NCBI GenBank assembly: GCA_943353705.1
Contig: CALRAY010000003.1
Location: 1 to 17,991, forward strand
Origin: Patescibacteria group bacterium UBA4664
GTDB taxonomy: Bacteria; Patescibacteriota; Saccharimonadia; CAILAD01; BJGX01
Direction: 5' to 3'
Length of the DNA: 17,991 nucleotides
Position 1 is the stretch's first letter. Each line of letters begins with the position of its first letter. Below are positions 6,832 to 14,383 of the stretch, piece after piece. A program made the position numbers and the translations under genes. The notes under the pieces are model-generated. The model saw only the letters and a program-made list of their open reading frames with translations, was not told where the DNA came from and ran no database searches.

Positions 6832-9722
6832 TTTTTCTCAAGTTCAATGGTTAGCTCAAAACCTTCCACCGTAACGTTCTTACTAAAGCCTAGGGTCATG
6901 TTAGAGCTAAATAAATCCTCAGTAAGTGTTTCTTGAATAATAAAATTTTTGAACTCATCAATGGCATTTTTTAGCTCAACTGAGCCTGTGGAAAGTGTAA
7001 GTTTTATCCTGTTCTCAACCTGTAAACCAGCTTCCTTGCGACATGTTTGGATATTCCTAATAATGTCTCTTGCGATGCCCTCATTTTTCAAGGTTTGAGT
7101 AATTTCTGTGTTCAACTCAACAGACAATTCTGAGTTATTTTTTGTTAGAATATTTTTAACATTTAGTTCTTCAGCCACAATCGATGCCAAATTATCATCA
7201 AGCACTATAGGCCCAGAAAGCGTAGCCGATTGAAGCGGTTGTCTCACTTTTATCTTGGCCTCTGCCCGCAGCGACAAACCATCATTAACAAATTGTTTAA
7301 CCATAGCCATCTCTGAAATAATGGACTCATCAACCTCTGATACTGTTGGCCAGTCTTCCAGGTGAACGGACTTAGGCACATCGGCCATTCCTTCTGTCAG
7401 GTTCCTGTATAGCCAGTCACTCATGAAGGGCGACCAAGGTGCTAGAAGCTTACAGATCATTATTAGGGCCCAATGTAGTGTCTTGTATGCTTCAAGCTTG
7501 TCGCTGTCATCTTCTGACTTCCAGAACCGCCGTCTGCTTCTGCGGACATACCAATTAGACATATCATCCACCAGCCTATAGATTGGCCAGGTTGCCTTAC
7601 TTAGCTCGAAATTGTCAGCTGCCTCAGTAACTTCTTTAATTGTCTCGTTCACTCTCGCAATCAGCCATCTGTCCAATGGATTAGTGACGTCTGTAGGCTG
7701 GTTGAGGTCTTGGGGGTCCCACTTATCTATCTCGGTATACATTGTCAAAAATGATGCACTATTATAAAGAGTCATGAATAGGTTTCGGCTAATATCTTTC
7801 ATTGCATCTCGATCGAAATTCATATAGTCAGCTGTTACGGCTGGTGCGCTAGAGAGCAGGTAATATCGAAGCGTGTCTGCTCCTTCGTTCGAAAAAACTT
7901 CCTCGATTGGTGGGTAATTCTTGAGCCTCTTGCTTAGCTTTTGACCATCTGGTGCCATAATCATTCCATTAACCAATACATTTTTGTAGGCTGGCTTTTC
8001 TAGAACTATAGTCGATATTACATGCAATACATAAAACCACAGCCTCGTTTGGTCTAGCCCTTCGCCAATATAGTCTGCCGGGAAGCTACTATTGAATTTT
8101 TCCTGATTACTAAACGGGTAATGCTGCTGTGCAATCGGCATTGAGCCTGACTCAAACCAACAGTCGATGACCTCCTCTACTCTTTTATAGGTCTTGCCAT
8201 CTTTTTGAATAATTACTTCATCAATGAAGGGTCGATGCAAATCATTAAGAGATTCGGCATTTGGACTTTGTCTTTTGAGGTCTTCAATACTTTCAACGAC
8301 AATATAGTCACTCTCGTCGGATTCATTAACCCAAATTGGAATTGGTGCACCCCAGTAACGATTACGGGATATTGCCCAGTCTCTGGAACCCTCGAGCCAT
8401 TTGCCAAAACGCCCATCCTTAATGTGGTCAGGGTGCCAGTTGATATCTTTAGCTGTCTTTTGCAATTGTTCTTTAACCTTAGAAACCGCTACAAACCAGG
8501 TGTCGATTGAATAATAAAGCAACGGAGTGTCGCACCTATAACAGAATGGATAGGTGTGGCTAAATGTTTCGGCTGCATATATTTTGTCCTCAGCTCCTAA
8601 CTTCTCTATCACAAGTTTGTCGGCCGATTTGAAAAATTTACCTTCAAGCTCAGCCAGGCCGAAGCCTTCTTTTACTTTGCCATTCGAATCTATAGTATTA
8701 ATTATCGGAATATCATTGTCTTGCCCTAGGCTCAAGTCATCTTCGCCAAAGGCTGGTGCAACATGAAGAATGCCCGTGCCATCGTTAATGCTAACAAAAT
8801 CAGCAGCCCAAACCTTGTAAATGTTGCCGTGCTCAATGCCTACATCAAAAACTGGCAAATACTCTTGCCCAACTAGCTCACTACCCATTAATTCTTCCGA
8901 TATTTTGTAGTTATCACTTTTAAGACTCTCTAGCCTGCCCTTTGCTAGAATCAAACTCTCCTCATTGCCTGAATCATCTTTTAGTATTACTTTTACATAA
9001 ATTTCATCTGGCTTTACTGCAAGTGCGGCATTTCCTGGCAAACTCCATGGCGTCGTTGTCCAGGCTAACATACTGGCGGATTCATCTTTTAGTTTAAATT
9101 TTACATAAACACTTGGATCAGAAACATTATCTTTGTAGCCCTCATTGACCTCAAAATTGCTCAGTGGAGTTGTGCAGCGCGGGCAATATGGCATACATTT
9201 AAAGCCCTTATAGATTAGTCCTTTGTCATGAATTTGCTTAAATATCCACCAGACCGACTCGGTGTAGCTGGTATCGATTGTGGCATATGAGTTCTGTTTA
9301 TCGGTCCAGCGACCTATTCTGTCAAAATATTGCTCCCACTCGGCTTTATATGAGAAAACTGAATCTCTGCAGGCTTGATTAAATTTCTCTAAGCCAAGCT
9401 CCATAATTTGCTTTTTGCCTGAAACATTAAATTCCTTCTCAATCGCAAACTCCACTGGCAAGCCATGGCAATCCCATCCGTTGCGCCTTTCCACATATCG
9501 GCCTTTCATAGTCTGGTAGCGTCCTATGGAGTCCTTAATGCTCTGAACAAGACTATGGCCAAAATGTGGTAATCCGTTAGCGAATGGTGGTCCATCGTAG
9601 AAACTAAAAGGTTCACCATCTTTGGTCTTCTCGAGGCTAGCCTGAAATGTAGCCTCTTTTTCCCAGATACTTAATATTTCCTCTTCAACTATGCTTGGCT
9701 TGTATTGTGGAATTTTTTTCAT
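6828..9722 (-). CDS. ileS: Isoleucyl-tRNA synthetase, type 2 (IleS2-like)
   Basis: A 964-residue class Ia synthetase that charges tRNA-Ile in the cytoplasm. The ATP-binding HIGH motif appears as HFGH (53-56) within PPFANGLPHFGHSL, and KMSKS appears as KLSKR (595-599). NGWDCHGLPVE (81-91) belongs to the Rossmann core. Zinc-binding-type cysteines occur in CMPYCPRC (176-183) and again in PFCYRCDTP near 390-400. The editing (CP1) domain contains AWTTTPWSLPGN. The HFGH form, the CPRCTTPLSNFEV block and the lack of a C-terminal Cys zinc finger point to the IleS2 class found in eukaryotes and many actinobacteria, often mupirocin-resistant. It is somewhat shorter than typical IleS2 (over 1000 residues). 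The ATG has AAGGAG 7 nt upstream, at the end of a T-box leader. It overlaps rodA by 4 nt. Confidence 0.97.
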   Translation of the reverse strand: MKKIPQYKPSIVEEEILSIWEKEATFQASLEKTKDGEPFSFYDGPPFANGLPHFGHSLVQSIKDSIGRYQTMKGRYVERRNGWDCHGLPVEFAIEKEFNVSGKKQIMELGLEKFNQACRDSVFSYKAEWEQYFDRIGRWTDKQNSYATIDTSYTESVWWIFKQIHDKGLIYKGFKCMPYCPRCTTPLSNFEVNEGYKDNVSDPSVYVKFKLKDESASMLAWTTTPWSLPGNAALAVKPDEIYVKVILKDDSGNEESLILAKGRLESLKSDNYKISEELMGSELVGQEYLPVFDVGIEHGNIYKVWAADFVSINDGTGILHVAPAFGEDDLSLGQDNDIPIINTIDSNGKVKEGFGLAELEGKFFKSADKLVIEKLGAEDKIYAAETFSHTYPFCYRCDTPLLYYSIDTWFVAVSKVKEQLQKTAKDINWHPDHIKDGRFGKWLEGSRDWAISRNRYWGAPIPIWVNESDESDYIVVESIEDLKRQSPNAESLNDLHRPFIDEVIIQKDGKTYKRVEEVIDCWFESGSMPIAQQHYPFSNQEKFNSSFPADYIGEGLDQTRLWFYVLHVISTIVLEKPAYKNVLVNGMIMAPDGQKLSKRLKNYPPIEEVFSNEGADTLRYYLLSSAPAVTADYMNFDRDAMKDISRNLFMTLYNSASFLTMYTEIDKWDPQDLNQPTDVTNPLDRWLIARVNETIKEVTEAADNFELSKATWPIYRLVDDMSNWYVRRSRRRFWKSEDDSDKLEAYKTLHWALIMICKLLAPWSPFMSDWLYRNLTEGMADVPKSVHLEDWPTVSEVDESIISEMAMVKQFVNDGLSLRAEAKIKVRQPLQSATLSGPIVLDDNLASIVAEELNVKNILTKNNSELSVELNTEITQTLKNEGIARDIIRNIQTCRKEAGLQVENRIKLTLSTGSVELKNAIDEFKNFIIQETLTEDLFSSNMTLGFSKNVTVEGFELTIELEKK

Positions 9723-9730
9723 ATATTCTC

Positions 9731-9928
9731 CTTAAAAACAAAAACACCGCAAAAACGCGGTGTCAGGGTCCAATTATATTGGACGGTACCACCTGACTTT
9801 CCAGTGGACACTTAATTTTGGCTCTTACATGGCCTAACGACAGGTTCTACTCTCTTTCGATTTCTTCCTGTGGCGCTGCTTTTACACTTTCGGTTGATGG
9901 CCGATTGCCTTTTCGGACGCTTTTTACA
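9731..9928 (-). ncRNA. T-box riboswitch leader of ileS
   Basis: Read on the minus strand, the leader contains the T-box sequence AGGTGGTACCGTCC (9781-9794). The antiterminator is clear: GUCAGG (9792-9797), the 7-nt bulge UGGUACC (9785-9791) that binds the tRNA acceptor end, GUCCAAU (9778-9784), an AUA loop, AUUGGAC (9768-9774) and CCUGAC (9762-9767). A terminator hairpin follows. The purine-rich stretch before AGAGAG holds an AUC triplet (9859-9861), a candidate isoleucine specifier codon; two other AUC triplets lie further 5', so the assignment is not certain. The classic long Stem I motifs are not obvious, so Stem I may be short or divergent. Uncharged tRNA-Ile is expected to favour readthrough into ileS-rodA-nuclease. 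The 5' end is placed from the -10 box. Confidence 0.93.
9734..9763 (-). terminator. Intrinsic terminator of the ileS T-box leader
   Basis: Stem ACACCGC (9757-9763) pairs with GCGGUGU (9744-9750) around a GUUUUU loop, followed by UUUUGUUUUU. It overlaps the antiterminator's 3' strand by only 2-3 nt, so exclusion of the two structures depends on the outer pairs. The ribosome binding site follows immediately. Confidence 0.85.
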
Positions 9929-9934
9929 TTTTTA

Positions 9935-9963
9935 ATTATACACTAAAGTGTAGTAATTTTCTA
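9935..9963 (-). promoter_or_regulatory. Promoter of the T-box/ileS operon
   Basis: TATAAT on the minus strand at 9935-9940, with TAGAAA at 9958-9963 after a 17-nt spacer (weak -35, touching the stop of the upstream small gene). The predicted start is near 9928, just before the T-box leader. Confidence 0.6.
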
Positions 9964-10227
9964 AATATGCCCAGATGACTGCGATATGCTCGCATAATCT
10001 GGCAAGTCTACCTGCCATACACCTTGAACAGCACCATCTTCTCTTACTAGGGCTAGGGCTGGATAACTCATAATGTCATAGTTACTTGCCCTCTGGGATC
10101 CATCGGTGGAGTTGCTATCGATGAGCTCTATTTGAATTCCATTAGCGGTGAGGTTCTTTTTAAGCTCAGCGATTTTCGGCGCACTAGACCTTTGGTCAGT
10201 TGAATTGGCAAAAATTAAAGCTTTCAT
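9961..10227 (-). CDS. Small thioredoxin-like-fold protein without cysteines
   Basis: An 88-residue cytoplasmic protein. Its pattern (MKALIFANS strand, helix SSAPKIAELKKNL, strand IQIELIDS, then SYPALALVREDGAVQGVWQ) matches a thioredoxin or glutaredoxin half-fold, with P56 in the place of the cis-proline. The expected CxxC position is STDQRSSAP, and the protein has no cysteine at all, so it cannot be a conventional redox enzyme. A structural or binding role is possible; the function is unknown. It follows nrdR after 18 nt. Its ATG at 10227 lies 6 nt after TAAAAT with a TGC extension and has no Shine-Dalgarno. It ends at the promoter of the ileS leader. The gene looks genuine, but the family assignment is tentative. 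Confidence 0.75.
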   Translation of the reverse strand: MKALIFANSTDQRSSAPKIAELKKNLTANGIQIELIDSNSTDGSQRASNYDIMSYPALALVREDGAVQGVWQVDLPDYASISQSSGHI

Positions 10228-10233
10228 AAGCTT

Positions 10234-10242
10234 ATTTTAGCA
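10234..10242 (-). promoter_or_regulatory. Extended -10 box, leaderless start of the small thioredoxin-like gene
   Basis: TGCTAAAAT on the minus strand (TAAAAT at 10234-10239), 6 nt before the ATG at 10227, lying between the nrdR stop and this gene. There is no clear -35. Confidence 0.5.
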
Positions 10243-10245
10243 CAT

Positions 10246-10704
10246 CTAATTATGCAGTTTTTTAATTTTTTTAAGTTCTTTTTCAAATCTATCAAGAGTC
10301 GCAAAGCTTCTATAGACGCTGGCAAAACGTACATAGGCGACATCATCGACCGATAGTAGCTCTTCCATAACTAAGCTACCTATTTTACGCGAGTTAATTT
10401 CTGGACTATCAAAGCCTCGGGCCCTACGCTCTACTTCGGAAATAATTTCTTCTATCTTGACGGCTGGAACAGGTCTTTTTTCAAATGCCCTATACATTCC
10501 CTTACTAAGCTTTTCGCGATTAAATAGTTCTCTTTCTCCACTCTTTTTTACTACCATCAAATTCGGTACTTCTAGGCGCTCATAGGTGGTGAAGCGATGG
10601 CTACATTTTGCGCATTCGCGTCTTCGCCTGATAGATGACCCTTCGTCGACTTCTCTTGATTCTAGAACCCGACTCACCTGAGCGTTACAGAACGGGCACT
10701 TCAT
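10246..10704 (-). CDS. nrdR: NrdR, transcriptional repressor of ribonucleotide reductase genes
   Basis: A 152-residue regulator of the usual NrdR length. The N-terminal zinc ribbon has C3, C6, C31 and C34 (MKCPFC and CAKC) and the typical EVDEGSSIRRRRECAKC and HRFTTYER block. An ATP-cone domain follows at about 49-139 (VVKKSGERELFNREKL onwards), which senses ATP/dATP so that the protein represses nrd genes when dATP is high. It begins 3 nt after the ftsZ stop, so it is probably co-transcribed with ftsZ. No nrd gene and no convincing NrdR-box pair was found in this window, so its targets are elsewhere. The link with division genes would couple dNTP control to cell-cycle gene expression, but that is inference. 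Confidence 0.97.
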   Translation of the reverse strand: MKCPFCNAQVSRVLESREVDEGSSIRRRRECAKCSHRFTTYERLEVPNLMVVKKSGERELFNREKLSKGMYRAFEKRPVPAVKIEEIISEVERRARGFDSPEINSRKIGSLVMEELLSVDDVAYVRFASVYRSFATLDRFEKELKKIKKLHN

Positions 10705-10707
10705 ACC

Positions 10708-12114
10708 CTACAACTTATTCTTAACAAAACTTGGTATGTCGTCGTCATCTTCGGAATTATTCCCGAGCTTCAGGCCTTCTCTTACAAATGTCGGCTTATC
10801 ATAATCATCTTCTTCAAAATCAGATTGAATTGTCTCTATAATAGGCTCATCGGGTATCTGCCTGTCTTGAGTTTCGCTGGCCTGAATATCTTCATCCATA
10901 TCAAAACCTACGATTTCTTCATCGGCAAAATCATTCCTAGATATATTTAAGCTAGAACTATCCTTAGAGCCTGGGTTGGCATTCACCATAGGGGAATCAA
11001 ATTCTTCCTCGAATACAGGCCGAGAGTCTTTGTCTTTAATAAAAGGTATTTGGGTGTCCAGATCTTCTTGCTCCTCTGCTGGCTGAGTGAAGCTAGTTTC
11101 AGAAATATCAAACGATTCTTCTTCTTTTTTAGGTACCATGAAGTGGTTTCTCTGAGATCTTTCGCTATCAAAACCAGTCGCCACAAGCGTTACGCGAATT
11201 TCGCCAGTCATATTTTCATCAAGTACTGTGCCCCAGATAATATTAGCTTCGGGGTCAACTGAATCGTGAATTAATTTTGCGGCCTCCTCAATTTCGTGCA
11301 TTCCCATATCTCGTCCACCGGTAAAGTTAATAAGCACTCCCTTGGCACCCTGTATGGAAACCTCAAGTAGCGGAGAGTCCATAGCATACTTAACAGCATC
11401 AATCGCTCGAGTATCACCGCCACCCTGTCCAATTCCCATTAGAGCCGAGCCAGCATTACTCATAATGGACTTAACATCAGCAAAATCGAGATTCACGAGG
11501 CCATTCACAGTTATAAGGTCCGCTATACCCTGGACTCCTTGCTTTAGGACATCATCAACTGTCCCAAACGCATCAAGCAGGCTAGTTTTACGATCAACTA
11601 GCTGAAGTATTCTATCGTTTGGAATGGTAATTAACGTATCGACCTTATCCTTAAGTTCCTGTATACCTGCATCTGAAATCTTGCGGCGTCTATCACCTTC
11701 AAAAGTGAAAGGCTTAGTTATAATGGCAACTGTTAGGGCGCCGATTTCTTTGGCTATCCTAGCTACGACTGGGGCTGCACCTGAGCCAGTACCGCCACCG
11801 TAGCCTGCAGTTATAAATACCATCTCAGAATGCTTCAGAGCATTATATATGTCTTCTTCGCTCTCTTCTGCTGCCTGCCTTCCAACATCAGGGTTGGCAC
11901 CAGCACCTAATCCCCTCGTGGCTTCCTTACCAATATGAACCTTGTTGTTGGCCTGTGAATAATGAAGAGCTTGAGCATCAGTATTGATGGCAACAAAATC
12001 AATGCCTCTTAGTTTGGATTGAATCATCCTGTTGAGTGCATTGCCGCCGCCGCCGCCGATACCGACCACTTTGATGCGCGCAAATGTTTCAATTTCTGGT
12101 AAGATTTCTGCCAT
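10708..12114 (-). CDS. ftsZ: FtsZ, tubulin-like division GTPase
   Basis: A 468-residue FtsZ, somewhat longer than average because of a long acidic C-terminal linker. The GTP-binding tubulin signature is GGGTGSG (106-112), preceded by Y105; most FtsZ have GMGGGTGTG, so both are conservative variants. The T7 synergy loop NLDFADVK (208-215) carries D210 and D213, needed for GTP hydrolysis. The linker (about 330-455) is rich in Asp and Glu, and the protein ends DIPSFVKNKL, a conserved C-terminal peptide for binding FtsA. The ATG at 12114 has GAGGTG 7 nt upstream. Upstream are a 17-nt leader hairpin and a promoter of its own. nrdR follows after 3 nt. FtsZ assembles the Z ring on the membrane through FtsA, encoded next door. 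Confidence 0.98.
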   Translation of the reverse strand: MAEILPEIETFARIKVVGIGGGGGNALNRMIQSKLRGIDFVAINTDAQALHYSQANNKVHIGKEATRGLGAGANPDVGRQAAEESEEDIYNALKHSEMVFITAGYGGGTGSGAAPVVARIAKEIGALTVAIITKPFTFEGDRRRKISDAGIQELKDKVDTLITIPNDRILQLVDRKTSLLDAFGTVDDVLKQGVQGIADLITVNGLVNLDFADVKSIMSNAGSALMGIGQGGGDTRAIDAVKYAMDSPLLEVSIQGAKGVLINFTGGRDMGMHEIEEAAKLIHDSVDPEANIIWGTVLDENMTGEIRVTLVATGFDSERSQRNHFMVPKKEEESFDISETSFTQPAEEQEDLDTQIPFIKDKDSRPVFEEEFDSPMVNANPGSKDSSSLNISRNDFADEEIVGFDMDEDIQASETQDRQIPDEPIIETIQSDFEEDDYDKPTFVREGLKLGNNSEDDDDIPSFVKNKL

Positions 12115-12121
12115 ATTTGTT

Positions 12122-12127
12122 CACCTC
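12122..12127 (-). promoter_or_regulatory. Shine-Dalgarno of ftsZ
   Basis: GAGGTG on the minus strand, 7 nt before the ATG at 12114. It is one of few good ribosome binding sites in the window and fixes the ftsZ start. Confidence 0.8.
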
Positions 12128-12146
12128 GCTTTTTTATAATTGCATC

Positions 12147-12163
12147 GGGAGACTCCATCTCCC
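12147..12163 (-). repeat. Hairpin in the ftsZ 5' leader
   Basis: A perfect 6-bp GC-rich inverted repeat, GGGAGA/TCTCCC, around a 5-nt loop (UGGAG on the ftsZ mRNA), about 20 nt before the Shine-Dalgarno. No U-run follows on either strand, so it is not an intrinsic terminator; it may affect mRNA stability or translation. Confidence 0.6.
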
Positions 12164-12213
12164 AGATATAAACTGCCTTACCACATACCTTTATTAGTTA
12201 AAAGGATAATATT

Positions 12214-12242
12214 AGTATACATAAATGAAACAGCATATGCAA
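12214..12242 (-). promoter_or_regulatory. Promoter of ftsZ
   Basis: On the minus strand, TTGCAT (12237-12242) and TATACT (12214-12219) are separated by 17 nt. The predicted start near 12207 gives a leader of about 93 nt that includes the hairpin and the Shine-Dalgarno. The same TTGCAT -35 occurs upstream of heliorhodopsin. The remainder of the ftsA-ftsZ gap (12243-12355) is very AT-rich with no recognised element. Confidence 0.65.
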
Positions 12243-12355
12243 TATATTTATTCAACATATATAGCTAATTACTGCATATAAAAAATGTGTTCATATCTAT
12301 ATATATTTTATTCTAAATATTTTATAGAGCTAGGATGCTTAAGTTGAAAGTTAAA

Positions 12356-13591
12356 TTAGGGCAGAATGCTTTTAAATACAGATTTTATCTTTTGCCCTAT
12401 TCCACCAATGACAGCCTCGAACTTATTATTCTTTTGATCTCTAGGAATTTCCATATCTTCAAGCATTAGTCCAATAGCCACCGAGTAGCTAGGATCAGAT
12501 ATTTTATCTGATACCCCTGTGTATTTCTGCGATGAGCCAATGCTTACGGGTAGCTTCGCAATATCTTTTACGAATTCAACTAGATTTTCTAGGTTAGCTC
12601 CGCCTCCAGTCAATACTATGCCGGCTGCAAGCTGGCGACTATGATCAACTTTACTAATTTCTTTTGATACCAGTGTGAATATCTCGCGACACCTAGAATA
12701 GATTATTTTATCTATGTCATTTTGAGAAAATATCCCGCTACCGCCAAAACTATTGAGGTCTATTTTTTTAGTATCTCTTGGGTTGGGAGTCTTAGCTTCG
12801 CCATGTTTAATTTTAATTTTTTCGGCAATTTCTATATTTGTCTTAAGTCCATAGACTAGATCCTTGGTGATATTATTCGAGCCAATTGGCAAAATACTAC
12901 TATAGACAAGCTTGCCCTCTCTATATATCACAAGGCCAGTGGTTTCTGATCCAAAATTGACCATAGCCACACCAAGCTCCATCTGCTTCTTAGTCAAGAC
13001 TGTCTTGGCGGCCGCGATTGGCACTATTTGTTGGTTATTTATTTTAACTCCAGATCTGAAGACGGCATTATCTAGATTTTTAATAGCTGGGGTTGAGCCC
13101 GATATAATATGAGTTTCTACCTCCAGCTTAATGCCGTTCATTCCAACAGGATCAGAGATACCTGACTGGCCATCAACTATATATGAATTAGCTATGACTT
13201 CTATAATCTGCCTGTTTGAATCAAGCTGCACAGCTGTTGCGGCCTGCTCAACTCGAACCAATTCTTCCTTTGTAATCTCTCTATCAGCCCTAGATACAGC
13301 AATCACGCCCTTCGAATTCATACTTCTTATCTGGCTGCCGTCAATAGAAATGGTGGCTCGCTCAATCGCGATCCCACTCATACGCTCAGCTTCTTCGAGT
13401 GCAGCAGTAATGGAACTGACAGTCTCTTCAACATCAACCACGACCCCACGCCTTAAGCCTGAGGTCGGCGAAACACCAAGCCCAATAATGCTCGGAGTCG
13501 GAGAATCTTGCTGGTGCAATCCAACTACACAAACCACTTTACTTGTGCCGATATCTAGACCGACGTATGTTTCCTCATTTTTTGGCGCCAT
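12356..13591 (-). CDS. ftsA: FtsA, actin-like membrane anchor of FtsZ
   Basis: An actin/HSP70-fold ATPase that tethers FtsZ to the membrane and recruits later division proteins. The chosen start gives 411 residues, beginning MAPKNEETYVGLDIGTSK with the phosphate-1 motif GLDIGTSK at 11-18. SHS2/1C-domain sequence follows (DVEETVSSITAALEEAERMSG), then the adenosine motif LTGGGANLENL. The C-terminal GIGQKIKSVFKSILP is the amphipathic membrane-targeting helix. Two longer in-frame starts exist (TTG at 13630, ATG at 13603), but they precede or overlap a strong promoter -10, and family alignment starts near KNEETYVGLDIG. The ATG at 13591 lies 10 nt after the -10, leaving almost no leader and no Shine-Dalgarno. 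The gene sits downstream of map and upstream of ftsZ. Confidence 0.95.
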   Translation of the reverse strand: MAPKNEETYVGLDIGTSKVVCVVGLHQQDSPTPSIIGLGVSPTSGLRRGVVVDVEETVSSITAALEEAERMSGIAIERATISIDGSQIRSMNSKGVIAVSRADREITKEELVRVEQAATAVQLDSNRQIIEVIANSYIVDGQSGISDPVGMNGIKLEVETHIISGSTPAIKNLDNAVFRSGVKINNQQIVPIAAAKTVLTKKQMELGVAMVNFGSETTGLVIYREGKLVYSSILPIGSNNITKDLVYGLKTNIEIAEKIKIKHGEAKTPNPRDTKKIDLNSFGGSGIFSQNDIDKIIYSRCREIFTLVSKEISKVDHSRQLAAGIVLTGGGANLENLVEFVKDIAKLPVSIGSSQKYTGVSDKISDPSYSVAIGLMLEDMEIPRDQKNNKFEAVIGGIGQKIKSVFKSILP

Positions 13592-13601
13592 ATATAAAGA
13601 C

Positions 13602-13630
13602 ATTATCGCACTCAGAGGTGTTAGTTGCAA
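13602..13630 (-). promoter_or_regulatory. Promoter of ftsA
   Basis: On the minus strand, TTGCAA (13625-13630), a 17-nt spacer ending in TGC, then GATAAT (13602-13607). It starts right after the map stop codon. The predicted start near 13595 is only a few nucleotides before the ATG at 13591, which supports that codon as the true start. Confidence 0.7.
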
Positions 13631-13633
13631 ATA

Positions 13634-14383
13634 TTAGCTGGCGATTACTTCGCAGCCATCTTTTGTTACCAGTATGGTATTTTCAAATTGAGCACTAAGA
13701 GAGCCGTCTCTGGTCATATAAGTCCAGTTATCCTCGGCTAGATATAGGTCATTGGTGCCCAGTGAGGCAATTGGCTCGACTGCAATTGTCATGCCAGCCT
13801 TAAGCACTTCTCCGCTACCTGCCCTGCCATAATTTGGAATCACCGGGTCTTCATGAAGTTCATGGCCAACACCATGGCCAGTCAGGCTATAAATTGGCTT
13901 GAGACTATACTTTCTTAAAGTTTTTTCTATTATTTCGCTGACATCGCCAACTCTAACACCTTCAGCTATCACACCCAGCGCTTCTTGCAATGCCTCATAG
14001 CAACCCTCGATAAGGTTTCGGGCATCCTTGCTTGGCTTTCCGATACTAATGGTTCTGGCGGCATCTGTAATCATGCCTTTATAGGTAACTCCATAGTCTA
14101 TTCCTACCAGGTCACCCTCTCTTAGCTCTCGAGAGTTAGGGATGGCATGTACAATTTCATTATTCACAGACACGCAAACCCTTCCAGGGAAGCCCTGGTA
14201 GCCCAGAAAGGCTGGTTCGCCGCCAAGCTTCCTAGTTTCTACATCGGCTATTTTATCGAGCTCCAAGCTAGTAATGCCAGGCTTTGCCTTTGCCGTCAGG
14301 ATATCTAGGAGCTTAGTGAGTATTTCGCCACTTTTCTTGATATTCTCAAGCTCCTCTGGAGTTTTGATGCGATTACTTACCAT
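13634..14383 (-). CDS. map: Methionine aminopeptidase, type I
   Basis: A 249-residue cytoplasmic metalloprotease that removes the initiator methionine from nascent proteins. The pita-bread fold residues are all visible: substrate histidine H79 (NNEIVHAIP), metal ligands D96 (GIDYG), D107 (ITDAART), H170 (TGHGVGHELHEDP), E203 (VEP) and E234 (AQFENTI). There is no N-terminal zinc-finger extension, and the length is typical of bacterial type Ia enzymes. The start overlaps the end of adk by 7 nt, indicating coupled translation, and the usual adk-map pairing of ribosomal-protein operons is kept here although secY and the r-protein genes are not adjacent. ftsA follows with its own promoter just after the stop. 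Confidence 0.97.
   Translation of the reverse strand: MVSNRIKTPEELENIKKSGEILTKLLDILTAKAKPGITSLELDKIADVETRKLGGEPAFLGYQGFPGRVCVSVNNEIVHAIPNSRELREGDLVGIDYGVTYKGMITDAARTISIGKPSKDARNLIEGCYEALQEALGVIAEGVRVGDVSEIIEKTLRKYSLKPIYSLTGHGVGHELHEDPVIPNYGRAGSGEVLKAGMTIAVEPIASLGTNDLYLAEDNWTYMTRDGSLSAQFENTILVTKDGCEVIAS

Noticed and set aside
12243..12330. NrdR box candidates in the AT-rich ftsA-ftsZ gap
   Set aside because: Only AT-rich stretches were seen; no pair of sites matching the ACAC-TATAT-type palindrome at the expected spacing was found.
13131..13637. Plus-strand 168-codon frame across ftsA
   Set aside because: It lies entirely opposite ftsA, which matches its family throughout; its sequence is typical of an antisense shadow.
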